Shown: positions 28,755-36,408 of the stretch, one piece after another
How positions within the stretch are numbered: position 1 is the first letter of the stretch
Layout: each line of letters begins with the position of its first letter
Assembly: GCF_036421855.1 (NCBI RefSeq)
Contig: NZ_JAZGOK010000014.1
Reading direction: 5' to 3' (one strand)
Source: Georgenia_B sunbinii
GTDB lineage: Bacteria; Actinomycetota; Actinomycetes; Actinomycetales; Actinomycetaceae
Length of the DNA stretch: 62,703 nucleotides
Translations under genes and position numbers: made by a program
Notes under the pieces: model-generated
Told to the model about the DNA's origin: nothing
What the model saw: the letters and a program-made list of their open reading frames with translations, nothing else
Databases searched by the model: none

Positions 28755-28987
28755 CCCCCACCCCCATCCCCGACAGCAGACTTGTCCGCGACAGCAGACT
28801 TGTCCCCGACAGCAGACTTGTCCCCGACAGCGGGGTTATCCGCCACAGCCGACTTGTCCGCGACAGCGGGGTTATCCCCGACAGCAGACTTGTCCCCGAC
28901 AGCGGGGTTGTCCGCGACAGCAGACTTGTGCCCGCGCCAAGCTGTGCAGCGGGCGCGCGCGAGCGCCGCCTGCCTCGTGCGCCTCAC
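28751..28987 (-). CDS. Candidate 78-residue mini-gene made of DKSAVG/DNPAVG repeats
   Basis: An open frame from GTG 28987 to TGA 28751. The GTG lies two bases past the stop of the nucleotide-sugar dehydrogenase, and the TGA overlaps the GTG start of DUF6541 (GTGA), the coupling seen between other genes here. About 20 basic residues are followed by nine hexapeptide units (HKSAVA, then DNPAVG, DKSAVG and similar) and a GDGGGG end. Single-base differences among units are nearly all silent in this frame (GAC/GAT, GTC/GTG) or switch the Lys-Ser pair to Asn-Pro. That pattern suggests it is, or recently was, translated. No ribosome-binding site is obvious. It could instead be a spacer repeat. Confidence 0.42.
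   Translation of the reverse strand: MRRTRQAALARARCTAWRGHKSAVADNPAVGDKSAVGDNPAVADKSAVADNPAVGDKSAVGDKSAVADKSAVGDGGGG
28772..28933 (-). repeat. 18-bp tandem repeat array B, nine units
   Basis: Nine contiguous units, plus-strand consensus GACAGCAGACTTGTCCSC with a second type GACAGCGGGGTTGTCCSC. On the plus strand the array is preceded by a C-rich stretch (CACCCCCCACCCCCATCCCC), matching the boundary of arrays C and D. It lies between the nucleotide-sugar dehydrogenase and DUF6541. Confidence 0.9.
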
Positions 28988-28988
28988 G

Positions 28989-30284
28989 TCAGTGACCGCC
29001 GCCGATGGTGATGCGGGGAGTGCCGGACCAGTCGGCCGGCTCGGTGACGTCGCGGCCGTCGACGAGCAGCCGGACCCCGGGGAGATCGCCCGGGCCCAGG
29101 GCGCGGTACTCGTCGTGGTCGGCCTGCACGATCGCCAGGTCCGCCGGGTCACCCAGGTGGTAGGGCACCCAGCCGAGCCCGGTGAGCTCGTCGTCGTCGT
29201 ACATCGGGTCGTGGACCAGCACCTCGGCGCCGCGCTCGCGCAGCGCGGCGACGGTGGCGAACACCCCGGAGAACGCGGTCTCCTTCACCCGGCCTCGGTA
29301 GGACGCCCCCAGCACCACCGCACGCAGCCCGGTGAGGTCACCGAGCAGCTCGGCGGCGCGGCGGACCGCGTAGTCGGGCATCGCGGCGTTGTGCTGCCGC
29401 GCGGTGCGCACGATCGAGGCGTCCGGATCGGTCGACAGGTACAGCCGCGGGTACACCGGGATGCAGTGCCCACCCACCGCGATCCCCGGCCGGTGGATGT
29501 GGGAGTACGGCTGGGAGTTGCACGCCTCGATGACGGCGTACACGTCGATGCCGGCGGTGTCGGCGAACATCGCGAACTGGTTGGCCAGCCCGATGTTCAC
29601 GTCCCGGTAGGTGGTCTCCGCGAGCTTGGCCATCTCCGCGGCCTCGGCGCTGCCCATGTCCCACACCCCGTTGGGCCGGGCCAGGTCCGCGCGCTCGTCG
29701 AAGGACAGCACCGCCTCGTAGAACTCCCGGCCCCGCACCGCACCGGCATCGGTGAGCCCACCGACGAGCTTGGGGTACTTGCGCAGGTCGGCGAACACCC
29801 GTCCGGTCAGCACCCGCTCCGGGGAGAACACCAGGTGGAAGTCCTCCCCCTCGCGCAGCCCGGACAGCTCCTCGATCAACGGCTTCCACCGCCCCCGCGT
29901 GGTCCCCACCGGCAGCGTCGTCTCGTACGACACCAGGGTGCCCGGCGTCAGGTGCTCGGCCAGCGACCGTGTCGCCGCGTCCATCCACCCGAAGTCCGGC
30001 TCCCACGTCGCGTCGTCGACGAACAGCGGCACCACGATGACCACCGCGTCGGCTCCCGGTACCCCCTCACCGTAGTCCGTGGTCGCTCTCAGGCGCCCCG
30101 CCGGCACCAGCGCCGAGAGCTTCTCCTGCAGCTGCGCCTCACCGGGGAAGGGCTCGACCGCCTCGTTGACCAGGTCCACCACCCGCTGCTGCACATCGAT
30201 GCCGATCACCTCGTGACCCGCATCGGCGAACGCCACCGCCAACGGCAGCCCGATCTTGCCCAATCCCACAACAGCAATACGCAT
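28989..30284 (-). CDS. Nucleotide-sugar dehydrogenase, second copy (WecC-like)
   Basis: 431 residues. It starts RIAVVGLGKIGLPLAVAFAD (NAD-binding Rossmann loop). Catalytic Cys is in GIAVGGHCIPVYP near residue 265, and EMAKLAETTYRDVNIGLANQ is the conserved central helix. It belongs to the UDP-sugar dehydrogenase superfamily but is clearly divergent from the enzyme at 7536-8798; the context (HIHRPGIAVGG) departs from typical UDP-glucose dehydrogenases. With the WecB-type epimerase at 39730-40800 it could make UDP-ManNAc uronic acid; which of the two dehydrogenases does this cannot be decided here. ATG 30284 has GAGGAGCACC immediately upstream. It heads a minus-strand run continuing into the repeat mini-gene and DUF6541. 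Confidence 0.88.
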   Translation of the reverse strand: MRIAVVGLGKIGLPLAVAFADAGHEVIGIDVQQRVVDLVNEAVEPFPGEAQLQEKLSALVPAGRLRATTDYGEGVPGADAVVIVVPLFVDDATWEPDFGWMDAATRSLAEHLTPGTLVSYETTLPVGTTRGRWKPLIEELSGLREGEDFHLVFSPERVLTGRVFADLRKYPKLVGGLTDAGAVRGREFYEAVLSFDERADLARPNGVWDMGSAEAAEMAKLAETTYRDVNIGLANQFAMFADTAGIDVYAVIEACNSQPYSHIHRPGIAVGGHCIPVYPRLYLSTDPDASIVRTARQHNAAMPDYAVRRAAELLGDLTGLRAVVLGASYRGRVKETAFSGVFATVAALRERGAEVLVHDPMYDDDELTGLGWVPYHLGDPADLAIVQADHDEYRALGPGDLPGVRLLVDGRDVTEPADWSGTPRITIGGGH

Positions 30285-30529
30285 GGTGCTCCTCGACGCG
30301 ACGGCCCGGTGACCGGGTGGCTGCTGCCACGATATCCGTGGGACGAGCAGGTCGGTGCTCGAGGAGCCGCGAGCCGCCAGCCGGGCGTCCCGGTGCGCCC
30401 ACGGCTTGAGCGCCGGGGAGGAGCGGGGCTACGCTTCCTCGGCGCGTCGGCGGCCCGACGACGCTCTTCTCGGCACCGTCACGGTTGTTCGCACGATGCC
30501 TCCTGCCGCCCTTCGAGAAAGAGCCACGA

Positions 30530-32647
30530 GTGACGAGCACCGACACCCGAACGATGCGCGCCGGCTCACGACCGCCCAGCGGCACCTCGGCGTTCCGTCC
30601 CGACATCGAGGGGCTGCGCGCCATCGCCATCGGCCTCGTGCTGATCTACCACGCCGGCGTGAGGTTCCTCCCCGGCGGCTTCGTCGGCGTCGACGTCTTC
30701 TTCGTCATCTCGGGCTTCCTCATCACCGGCCTGCTGATCCGCGAGCTGGAGAAGCAGGGCCGGATCTCACTGCCACGGTTCTACGCCCGCCGCGCCAAGC
30801 GGCTGCTCCCGGCGACGGGCATGGTGCTCATCGCCACGGCAGCCCTCACGTGGTGGTCCTCGTCCGCGGTCGACTGGCGGACGTTCGGCTGGGACATCGT
30901 CGGGGCGTCGGTCTACGTCGTCAACTGGGTGTTCGCGGGACGGGCCGTGGACTACCTGGCCGAGGACGTCGCGGCGTCACCGGTCCAGCACTTCTGGTCG
31001 CTGGCGGTCGAGGAGCAGTTCTACATCGTCTGGCCGCTGCTGCTCGTGGCGGTCGCCTGGCTCGTCCGGCGCCGCGCCCGGGCCACCCTCCGTCCGATGA
31101 TGACGCTGGCGATCCTCCTCGTGATCGTCCCCTCGCTCCTCTGGTCGATCCACCTCTCGTCGAGCAGCCCTGACCAGGCGTTCTTCGTCACCACCACCCG
31201 GCTCTGGGAGCTCGGGATCGGTGCGCTGGTAGCGATCGGCGCCACCCAGTGGCACCGGCTGCCACCACTGGTCGCGTCGACGGTGGGCTGGTTGGGGCTC
31301 GCAGCGATCGTCGCCAGCGGCTTCGTCATCACCGCGGAGACCACCTGGCCCGGGTACGCGGCCCTGCTGCCGACGCTGGGCACCGCCGCCGTGATCGTCG
31401 CCGGCTTCGTCCCGGGGGGCGGGCCGGCGCGGCTGCTGTCGTGGCGTCCGGCCGTCTGGCTGGGCGGGCTCTCCTACTCGCTGTACCTCTGGCACTGGCC
31501 CCTGCTCACCGCCGCCACCGCGATGTGGGGCGACCTCGGCGCGACACGGGGGCTGCTCGTCGTCGCGATCGCGTTCGTGCCGTCCTACCTCAGTCTCCGT
31601 TTCATCGAGAACCCCATCAGGTTCTCCGGCACGGTCGCGCGCTCCAACTCCCTGGCGCTGTCGATGGGGGCGAACTTCTCCCTCATCGGTGTCCTCGCCG
31701 GTCTCGCGCTCGTGCTCGCCGTGCCGGGCGCGCCCCCCGCCAGCACCGGCGCCGGCCTGACCGCCGGGGCCGCCGCGCTCGACGAGGTCGGCGCCGATCC
31801 CTCGACCGGGCCCGGCTCGGTCGCCTCCCTCGCTGATGTCACGGCGATCACTCCGGCGGCGGTCGACGCTCCGGAGGACGTCCCCGTCGGCTACGCCGAC
31901 GAGTGCACGCTCGACGTGCTCGAGGCCGGGCTGACGACGTGCGAGTACGGCAACCTCGACGGTGGCACCGTCATCGCTGTCGTCGGTGACTCCAAGATCT
32001 TCCAGTGGCAGTCGGCGCTCGACGCCATCGCCGTCGAGAACGACTGGCACCTCGTGTACTACCTCAAGTCGGCCTGTGCGCTGAGCGCGGCCCCGCAGGT
32101 GGCGCGCGGCGTGGTCAACGACAGCTGCACCGAGTGGAACGGCACCGTTCTCGACGCGATCACCGAGCTCGGGCCCGACGTCGTCGTCACCTCGCAGCGG
32201 CACGGCGTCGCACCGGTGAGCCCGGAGACGCCCACGCGGCGGTTCCCCCAGCCGATGGAGGACGGTCTGGTCGACGTCTGGGAGCAGCTGGCGGCACTCG
32301 GGATCCCGGTCGTCGCGGTCCTCGACAACCCGTCGCCGCCCATTCACGTGTACGAGTGCGTGGCGGACAACCCGGGCGAGCTGGAGCGGTGCACCTTCGA
32401 CCGCGACGAAGGGATCGCCGACAGCGCGGCACCCACCCAGCGGGCTGCCGCGGAACGCGTGTCGACGGCACACGTTGTTGATCTCACCGGCTGGCTCTGC
32501 CCCGCTGAGGAGTGCGTCCCCGTCATCGGGGACGTCCTGCTCTACCGCCAGGGCACGCACCTGACCGACACCTACGTGCGGACCCTCACCCCGATGCTGG
32601 CCGACGCGCTCGTACCGCTGGTGGGCGAGCTCACCTCGGGGTCATAG
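30530..32647 (+). CDS. Acyltransferase-3 / SGNH fusion, copy 2, with altered SGNH residues
   Basis: 705 residues from GTG 30530 (GAGAAAGAG upstream); an ATG at 30485 is less family-like. The acyltransferase-3 domain is intact: PDIEGLRAIAIGLVLIYHAG with the catalytic His, and HFWSLAVEEQFYIVWPL. The SGNH domain keeps VVGDSK (nucleophile Ser), but the position of the usual C-terminal DxxH reads RQGTHLT, so the catalytic Asp is replaced by Gln. The paralogue at 18811 has SDGHHLT there. The membrane domain is probably active, while the external domain may have changed or lost its activity. A possible -10 (TACGCT) lies about 95 bases upstream. Confidence 0.86.
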   Translation: MTSTDTRTMRAGSRPPSGTSAFRPDIEGLRAIAIGLVLIYHAGVRFLPGGFVGVDVFFVISGFLITGLLIRELEKQGRISLPRFYARRAKRLLPATGMVLIATAALTWWSSSAVDWRTFGWDIVGASVYVVNWVFAGRAVDYLAEDVAASPVQHFWSLAVEEQFYIVWPLLLVAVAWLVRRRARATLRPMMTLAILLVIVPSLLWSIHLSSSSPDQAFFVTTTRLWELGIGALVAIGATQWHRLPPLVASTVGWLGLAAIVASGFVITAETTWPGYAALLPTLGTAAVIVAGFVPGGGPARLLSWRPAVWLGGLSYSLYLWHWPLLTAATAMWGDLGATRGLLVVAIAFVPSYLSLRFIENPIRFSGTVARSNSLALSMGANFSLIGVLAGLALVLAVPGAPPASTGAGLTAGAAALDEVGADPSTGPGSVASLADVTAITPAAVDAPEDVPVGYADECTLDVLEAGLTTCEYGNLDGGTVIAVVGDSKIFQWQSALDAIAVENDWHLVYYLKSACALSAAPQVARGVVNDSCTEWNGTVLDAITELGPDVVVTSQRHGVAPVSPETPTRRFPQPMEDGLVDVWEQLAALGIPVVAVLDNPSPPIHVYECVADNPGELERCTFDRDEGIADSAAPTQRAAAERVSTAHVVDLTGWLCPAEECVPVIGDVLLYRQGTHLTDTYVRTLTPMLADALVPLVGELTSGS

Positions 32648-32664
32648 CGCGCTGCCGGCTCCGG

Positions 32665-33144
32665 TCAGGACACCGTGATCTGCAGCGTGTTCGACCGGTG
32701 CCCGCCCGGCCGCCACTGCACGCTGTGCTGTCCCGCCTCGTCGAAGGTGTACTGGGTGATCTCGTAGTTCGCGTCGACCCCCGGTCCGGGCACCGCACGG
32801 CCGTCGTAGTCCGCAGGGGCGAGCGGGTCGACGTCGTCGGCGGGCTCCGTGACGAGCTCGTCGTCGACGTGCTCGCCGGTGACCGCCTTTGGGCCCATGA
32901 CGTAGAGCGGGGCGTCGGCACTGACGGACTCGCAGACGTGGATGATCCGCACCGGTTCCCCGACGCCGTAGCTGGTGCTCCGGGTGAGGAGCGTCAGCCG
33001 GTACCCGTCGATCACCGGGCCTCGATCGGCCGAGGGACCGTACGACTCGAGCACCCGTTGGTCCGCGGCCGGTGCGGGGACGATCGCGTCGCCGTCACGG
33101 ACGACGAGGTCGTCGCCCTGCCCGCTCATGTCGGTGTGATCCAT
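32665..33144 (-). CDS. Hypothetical protein, beta-rich, beside the eCIS-type protein
   Basis: 159 residues; family not recognised. There is no signal peptide or membrane segment. The sequence is acidic and predicted beta-rich (YRLTLLTRSTSYGVGEPVRI, ITQYTFDEAGQHSVQWRPGG), the end resembling an Ig-like or jelly-roll edge strand. It follows the 339-residue LQRxxGN-motif protein by 34 bases in the same direction, so the two are likely co-transcribed. A chaperone, immunity or partner role is possible but unsupported by any motif. Confidence 0.62.
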   Translation of the reverse strand: MDHTDMSGQGDDLVVRDGDAIVPAPAADQRVLESYGPSADRGPVIDGYRLTLLTRSTSYGVGEPVRIIHVCESVSADAPLYVMGPKAVTGEHVDDELVTEPADDVDPLAPADYDGRAVPGPGVDANYEITQYTFDEAGQHSVQWRPGGHRSNTLQITVS

Positions 33145-33178
33145 GCCTACCCCCGCTGTCGGAACGTCGCGCCTGGGC

Positions 33179-34198
33179 TCATGGTCGCACCGTCACCTCG
33201 TCGGACTGGAGCGCCGACGGCCCAGCGGTGGTGGTGAACCCGCCGACCGTCACCGCCCTCGGGCTCTTCTCGACCCGGAACTTGATCTCGGTCCCGGTGG
33301 CCGTGATGAACCGGCGGATGAGGTAGCCGGACGCTGGGACCGCTTGCGGCGTGGTGATCCCGGCCGCGGGCGCCGTGAAGCTGTCGAGCTGCTCGAAGTC
33401 CTGGGTACCGTTCCCGCCGTGGTTGTCCGCGAGGTTGACGATTTGCGCCTTCCCCGACGAGTGCCGGTCCGGCGGGATCGGGTGCCCGGGCATGTACCCG
33501 CTGGTGTTCCCGGGCCCCGGGACCTCGCCCAGGTAGGAGCCGGTGTGGTTGAGCGACGGGCTCACCTGCTCGCTGTCCTGCACCGTGGCCATGTCCGCAT
33601 CGACACCGGACGAGGATGTCAGCGTGATGTCGATCGACATGCCGGCGGCCGTCGCGGTGTCGATCGGGCGGTGGCCGGGCCCGTTCCGCACCGCGATCGG
33701 GACCGGGGCGTTCGGTGCCGCCGCGCCGCCACCGCCGCCGAGCAGCGCGCCGATCCCGCCACCGACCGCCGCCCCGGCGAGGCCTCCGGCGAGCGCGCCC
33801 AGCGGTCCGCCGAGCAACCCGCCGGCCACCGCACCGACCCCACCACCGATCGCGGCCCCCAGGAGGCCGGCCCCCGGGCGGTCATTGACGGCCAGGCCCT
33901 CGTCAGCCGCGAGGCCACGACCGTTGCTCACCGCCGAGGCGGCGGCCGCCGGCTGCGCCAGGGCTGGTTGCCGCGAGGAGAGCGTGCTCTCACGGTGCTG
34001 GACGGACACCGCCGGGCCGGGCACGGCGACCCAGCCCTCGCCGCCGGAGCCGAGCATGCCTGCCACCGCACGATTGCCGGCCGACCGCTGCAGAGCCAGC
34101 AGGTGGGCGACGCCGGTGGACGCCGTCGGCAGCTGCTTCGTACCCGCCGGCGTGGCCGGGTGGGCACGTTGACGTTCCTCGAGATGCTTGAGCTCCAT
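33179..34198 (-). CDS. LQRxxGNxAV-motif protein with glycine-zipper segment (eCIS-cargo-like)
   Basis: 339 residues from ATG 34198, with GGGGATC upstream. Residues about 25-45 contain LLALQRSAGNRAVAGML, the motif at the N-terminus of many actinobacterial proteins linked to extracellular contractile injection systems (often with DUF4157). Residues about 110-150 are a long Gly/Ala/Leu stretch (GAAIGGGVGAVAGG and similar) that looks like a glycine-zipper membrane-active helix. The C-terminal 180 residues are unknown and beta-rich. No injection-system structural gene lies in this window, so it would be an orphan cargo or toxin. A lysis- or pore-type role is inference from the zipper. Confidence 0.65.
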   Translation of the reverse strand: MELKHLEERQRAHPATPAGTKQLPTASTGVAHLLALQRSAGNRAVAGMLGSGGEGWVAVPGPAVSVQHRESTLSSRQPALAQPAAAASAVSNGRGLAADEGLAVNDRPGAGLLGAAIGGGVGAVAGGLLGGPLGALAGGLAGAAVGGGIGALLGGGGGAAAPNAPVPIAVRNGPGHRPIDTATAAGMSIDITLTSSSGVDADMATVQDSEQVSPSLNHTGSYLGEVPGPGNTSGYMPGHPIPPDRHSSGKAQIVNLADNHGGNGTQDFEQLDSFTAPAAGITTPQAVPASGYLIRRFITATGTEIKFRVEKSPRAVTVGGFTTTAGPSALQSDEVTVRP

Positions 34199-34349
34199 GA
34201 CGATCCCCGCGTCCCAGCGTGATCCACAGCAGGTTCCAGTCTGCGGCACGCGCCGCTGCCTGGCGGCGCGGCGAGGGCAGCGCCCGGGTCGTGCGGGCGT
34301 GCCCGAGTCGCACCCGGACGCTGCCTGATCGCGCACCGCGCCCGCCCAT

Positions 34350-34766
34350 CTACCACCGCCGTCGCCACTGCCGCACCCACAGCTCGCAGCCCCGCGTCGA
34401 GCCGAGCCGGACTCCGCAGCACGGTGGCATCGGGTCGGGGTACGTCGCGTCCTCTACGTAGATCGTCCCGTCCTCCTCCTCATACTCCTTCTCCGGGATC
34501 CAGTGCTCCGGCGCGGGCTCGAAGGCGTTGAGGAAGACCTCGCAGTCGCAGTACCCGCCGGCCTGGCCGAGCCGTCGCTCCAGCGCCGTGGCTCGCGGTG
34601 CTCGCAAGTCCCGGTAATGACGGATCCAGCGGGGGCCGGTGCAGCCGTACTCCAGCATCCGGTAGACGTAGCAGAGCAGGCACTCGGCCGGGTAGGGCTC
34701 GGTGAGCCCGGCCGCGAGCTGGCGCAGGTGCTGTTCCGTATCGTCCACCAGCGGGTTCGTCGCCAT
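34350..34766 (-). CDS. DUF2695 family cysteine-rich protein
   Basis: 138 residues from ATG 34766; an in-frame ATG at 34829 would add an atypical stretch. The pattern ECLLCYVYRMLEYGCTGPRW ... LERRLGQAGGYCDCEVFLNAF matches the small DUF2695 family. Cys residues in CLLC, GC and CDC could bind a metal. An acidic segment (EKEYEEEDGTIYVED) precedes a second Cys cluster (PPCCG, RGCELW) that seems to be an extension. Function unknown. It stands alone, divergent from the glycosyltransferase at 34830. Confidence 0.72.
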   Translation of the reverse strand: MATNPLVDDTEQHLRQLAAGLTEPYPAECLLCYVYRMLEYGCTGPRWIRHYRDLRAPRATALERRLGQAGGYCDCEVFLNAFEPAPEHWIPEKEYEEEDGTIYVEDATYPDPMPPCCGVRLGSTRGCELWVRQWRRRW

Positions 34767-34817
34767 GCCGACATCGCACCACGAGCCGCTGACATCGGGC
34801 GGTCGGTGAGCGCCCGC

Positions 34818-34829
34818 TAGCATCGCCAC
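34818..34829 (+). promoter_or_regulatory. -10 box for a leaderless start
   Basis: TAGCAT at 34818-34823 is followed by six bases and then GTG 34830. The spacing predicts a transcript beginning on the start codon. There is no Shine-Dalgarno sequence upstream of the GTG, which fits. No clear -35 is seen. Confidence 0.45.
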
Positions 34830-35972
34830 GTGCCTGCCCGCCCCCGCGTCCTCGTGGTCTCCTTATCCCCGATCCACTCCGACGCCCGTGTCCTGCGGCA
34901 ACTGTCGGTCGTCGCGCGCCGTGCCCACGTGACGACGATCGGTTACGGCCCGCGTCCCGCCGGCGCCGACGAGCACCTTCAGCTGCCCGACGGCGCGTCG
35001 TCCTTGCCACAGACGGCCCGCGGTGTCGCGCTGCTCGCCGCCCGTCGCTGGCGGGCCGCCGAGCTTGCCGCACCGGCGAGCCGGCACGCCCTGCGGCTGG
35101 CCGCCGGACGCTCCTGGGACGCCGTCGTCGGAAACGACGCGCGGGCGCTGCCGGTGGCCCACCGGCTCGCGGCCGGCGCCCCGGTGTGGGCCGACCTGCA
35201 CGAGTGGGCGCCCGAGGAACGCACCCACGTCCTCTCCTGGCGGCTGCTCGTCGCCCCGCTGATGGACCACCTGTGCCGCACCTACCTGCCGCGCTGCGCC
35301 GCGACGACCACCGTCGCCGGCTCCATCGCCGAGCTCTACGCCGAGCGGTACGGCGTGCTGCCCGCGGTGATGCGCAACGCCGCCCCGTGGGCCGACCTCT
35401 CCCCCACCGCCGTCGACGGCGCGACGATCCGCCTCGTGCACTCCGGCGGCGCCGTCCCGGGCCGCAACCTCGAGGCGATGATCGACGTCGTCCTCGCGCT
35501 CGGCGACGGCTACTCGCTCGACCTCTACCTCATGCCGGCCGGCGACGGCGGCCGGTACCTGCGCGCGCTGCAGGACCGGGCGCGAGGCCACTCGGGCATC
35601 ACCTTCCACGACCCGGTCGCGCCCGACGAGCTGCCGGCGACCCTCAACGCGTACGACGTCGGCGTGTTCTGGATCCCGCCGTTCAACACCAACGCCCGGC
35701 TGACGCTGCCGAACAAGCTGTTCGACTTCGTCCAGGCTCGCCTCGCCGTCGCCGTGGGGCCGACGATGGAGATGGAGCGGGTGGTGCGCGAGCACGACCT
35801 CGGCGTCGTCGCCGCGGACTTCTCCGTCGAGTCCTGCGCGGCGTCGCTGCGGTCGCTGTCCCGCGCGGACGTGGCGCGGTTCAAGGAGCACTCCGACGTC
35901 GCCAGCCGCGCGTTGAGCTTCGAGGCCGAGGCCGCCGTGGCCGACGGGATCCTCGACAGGATGCTGCCCTGA
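34830..35972 (+). CDS. Glycosyltransferase family 4
   Basis: 380 residues. The N-domain opens RVLVVSLSPIHSDARVLRQLSV; WADLHEWAPEERTHV lies in the inter-domain region; the C-domain has IRLVHSGGAVPGRNLEAMID and LPNKLFDFVQARLAVAVGP, the donor-binding segment. It is homologous to the tandem pair at 40955-42127 and 42195-43352, which share DARVLRQ/DPRVLRQ, DLHE and LPNK(L/V)FEFVQARLA. It probably adds a sugar to the polysaccharide; donor unknown. A leaderless start is likely given the -10 box six bases upstream. Confidence 0.85.
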   Translation: MPARPRVLVVSLSPIHSDARVLRQLSVVARRAHVTTIGYGPRPAGADEHLQLPDGASSLPQTARGVALLAARRWRAAELAAPASRHALRLAAGRSWDAVVGNDARALPVAHRLAAGAPVWADLHEWAPEERTHVLSWRLLVAPLMDHLCRTYLPRCAATTTVAGSIAELYAERYGVLPAVMRNAAPWADLSPTAVDGATIRLVHSGGAVPGRNLEAMIDVVLALGDGYSLDLYLMPAGDGGRYLRALQDRARGHSGITFHDPVAPDELPATLNAYDVGVFWIPPFNTNARLTLPNKLFDFVQARLAVAVGPTMEMERVVREHDLGVVAADFSVESCAASLRSLSRADVARFKEHSDVASRALSFEAEAAVADGILDRMLP

Positions 35973-36042
35973 CCCGCCGGCCTCCTCGACGAGCTGACCG
36001 ACGACGCCGGCGCGCGCGAGCTCGGAACTTCTGGTGACGCCG

Positions 36043-36303
36043 CTACGTCGTCGCGTTGAACACGAGCATCCCGAGGACGATGCCGATGATCGTCGCGACA
36101 ACCGCGATGATGAGTGCGATCTTCGCGAGCCGCTCCTTGCGAGCAAGACCGATCGCCGCTGCGATGACCGCCGCGATCCCGAAGAAGATCGGGAACAAGA
36201 ACAGCGAGATCGCCGATAGGACGAACGAGACGATCGAGAGCACGTTCGAGTCCGTCCGCGCACCACCGGCACGGTTCATTCCAGATTGACTGTCTTGTGT
36301 CAT
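36043..36303 (-). CDS. Small DUF4190-like membrane protein
   Basis: 86 residues from ATG 36303, with AAAGGAGCGTC upstream; the ATG at 36330 has no such site. Two hydrophobic segments (about 22-52 and 60-82) are separated by a charged turn, GLARKERLAK. VLSIVSFVLSAISLFLFPIF and the short positive loop resemble DUF4190 proteins of Actinobacteria. The gene is less GC-rich than its neighbours. Function unknown. It stands between a plus-strand glycosyltransferase and the minus-strand ABC flippase. Confidence 0.62.
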   Translation of the reverse strand: MTQDSQSGMNRAGGARTDSNVLSIVSFVLSAISLFLFPIFFGIAAVIAAAIGLARKERLAKIALIIAVVATIIGIVLGMLVFNATT

Positions 36304-36408
36304 GACGCTCCTTTGCGTAGACATGGCCACTCACGAGCAGGGATGCTGCGAATGGTCTGCTTGGACCCTGGCACGGGCGCAGTGCCGCGGCAACTGCACG
36401 CCCCGCGG

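Noticed and set aside
28772..28933. CRISPR array
   Set aside because: Units are contiguous 18-mers without spacers, and there are no cas genes.
30285..30529. RNA gene or small protein between the dehydrogenase and acyltransferase copy 2
   Set aside because: Only a possible -10 box was seen; no stable structure or coding signal.
35973..36042. Possible gene fragment after the glycosyltransferase at 34830
   Set aside because: A short plausible peptide (LLDELTDDAGARELG) is readable, but too short and without start or family match.
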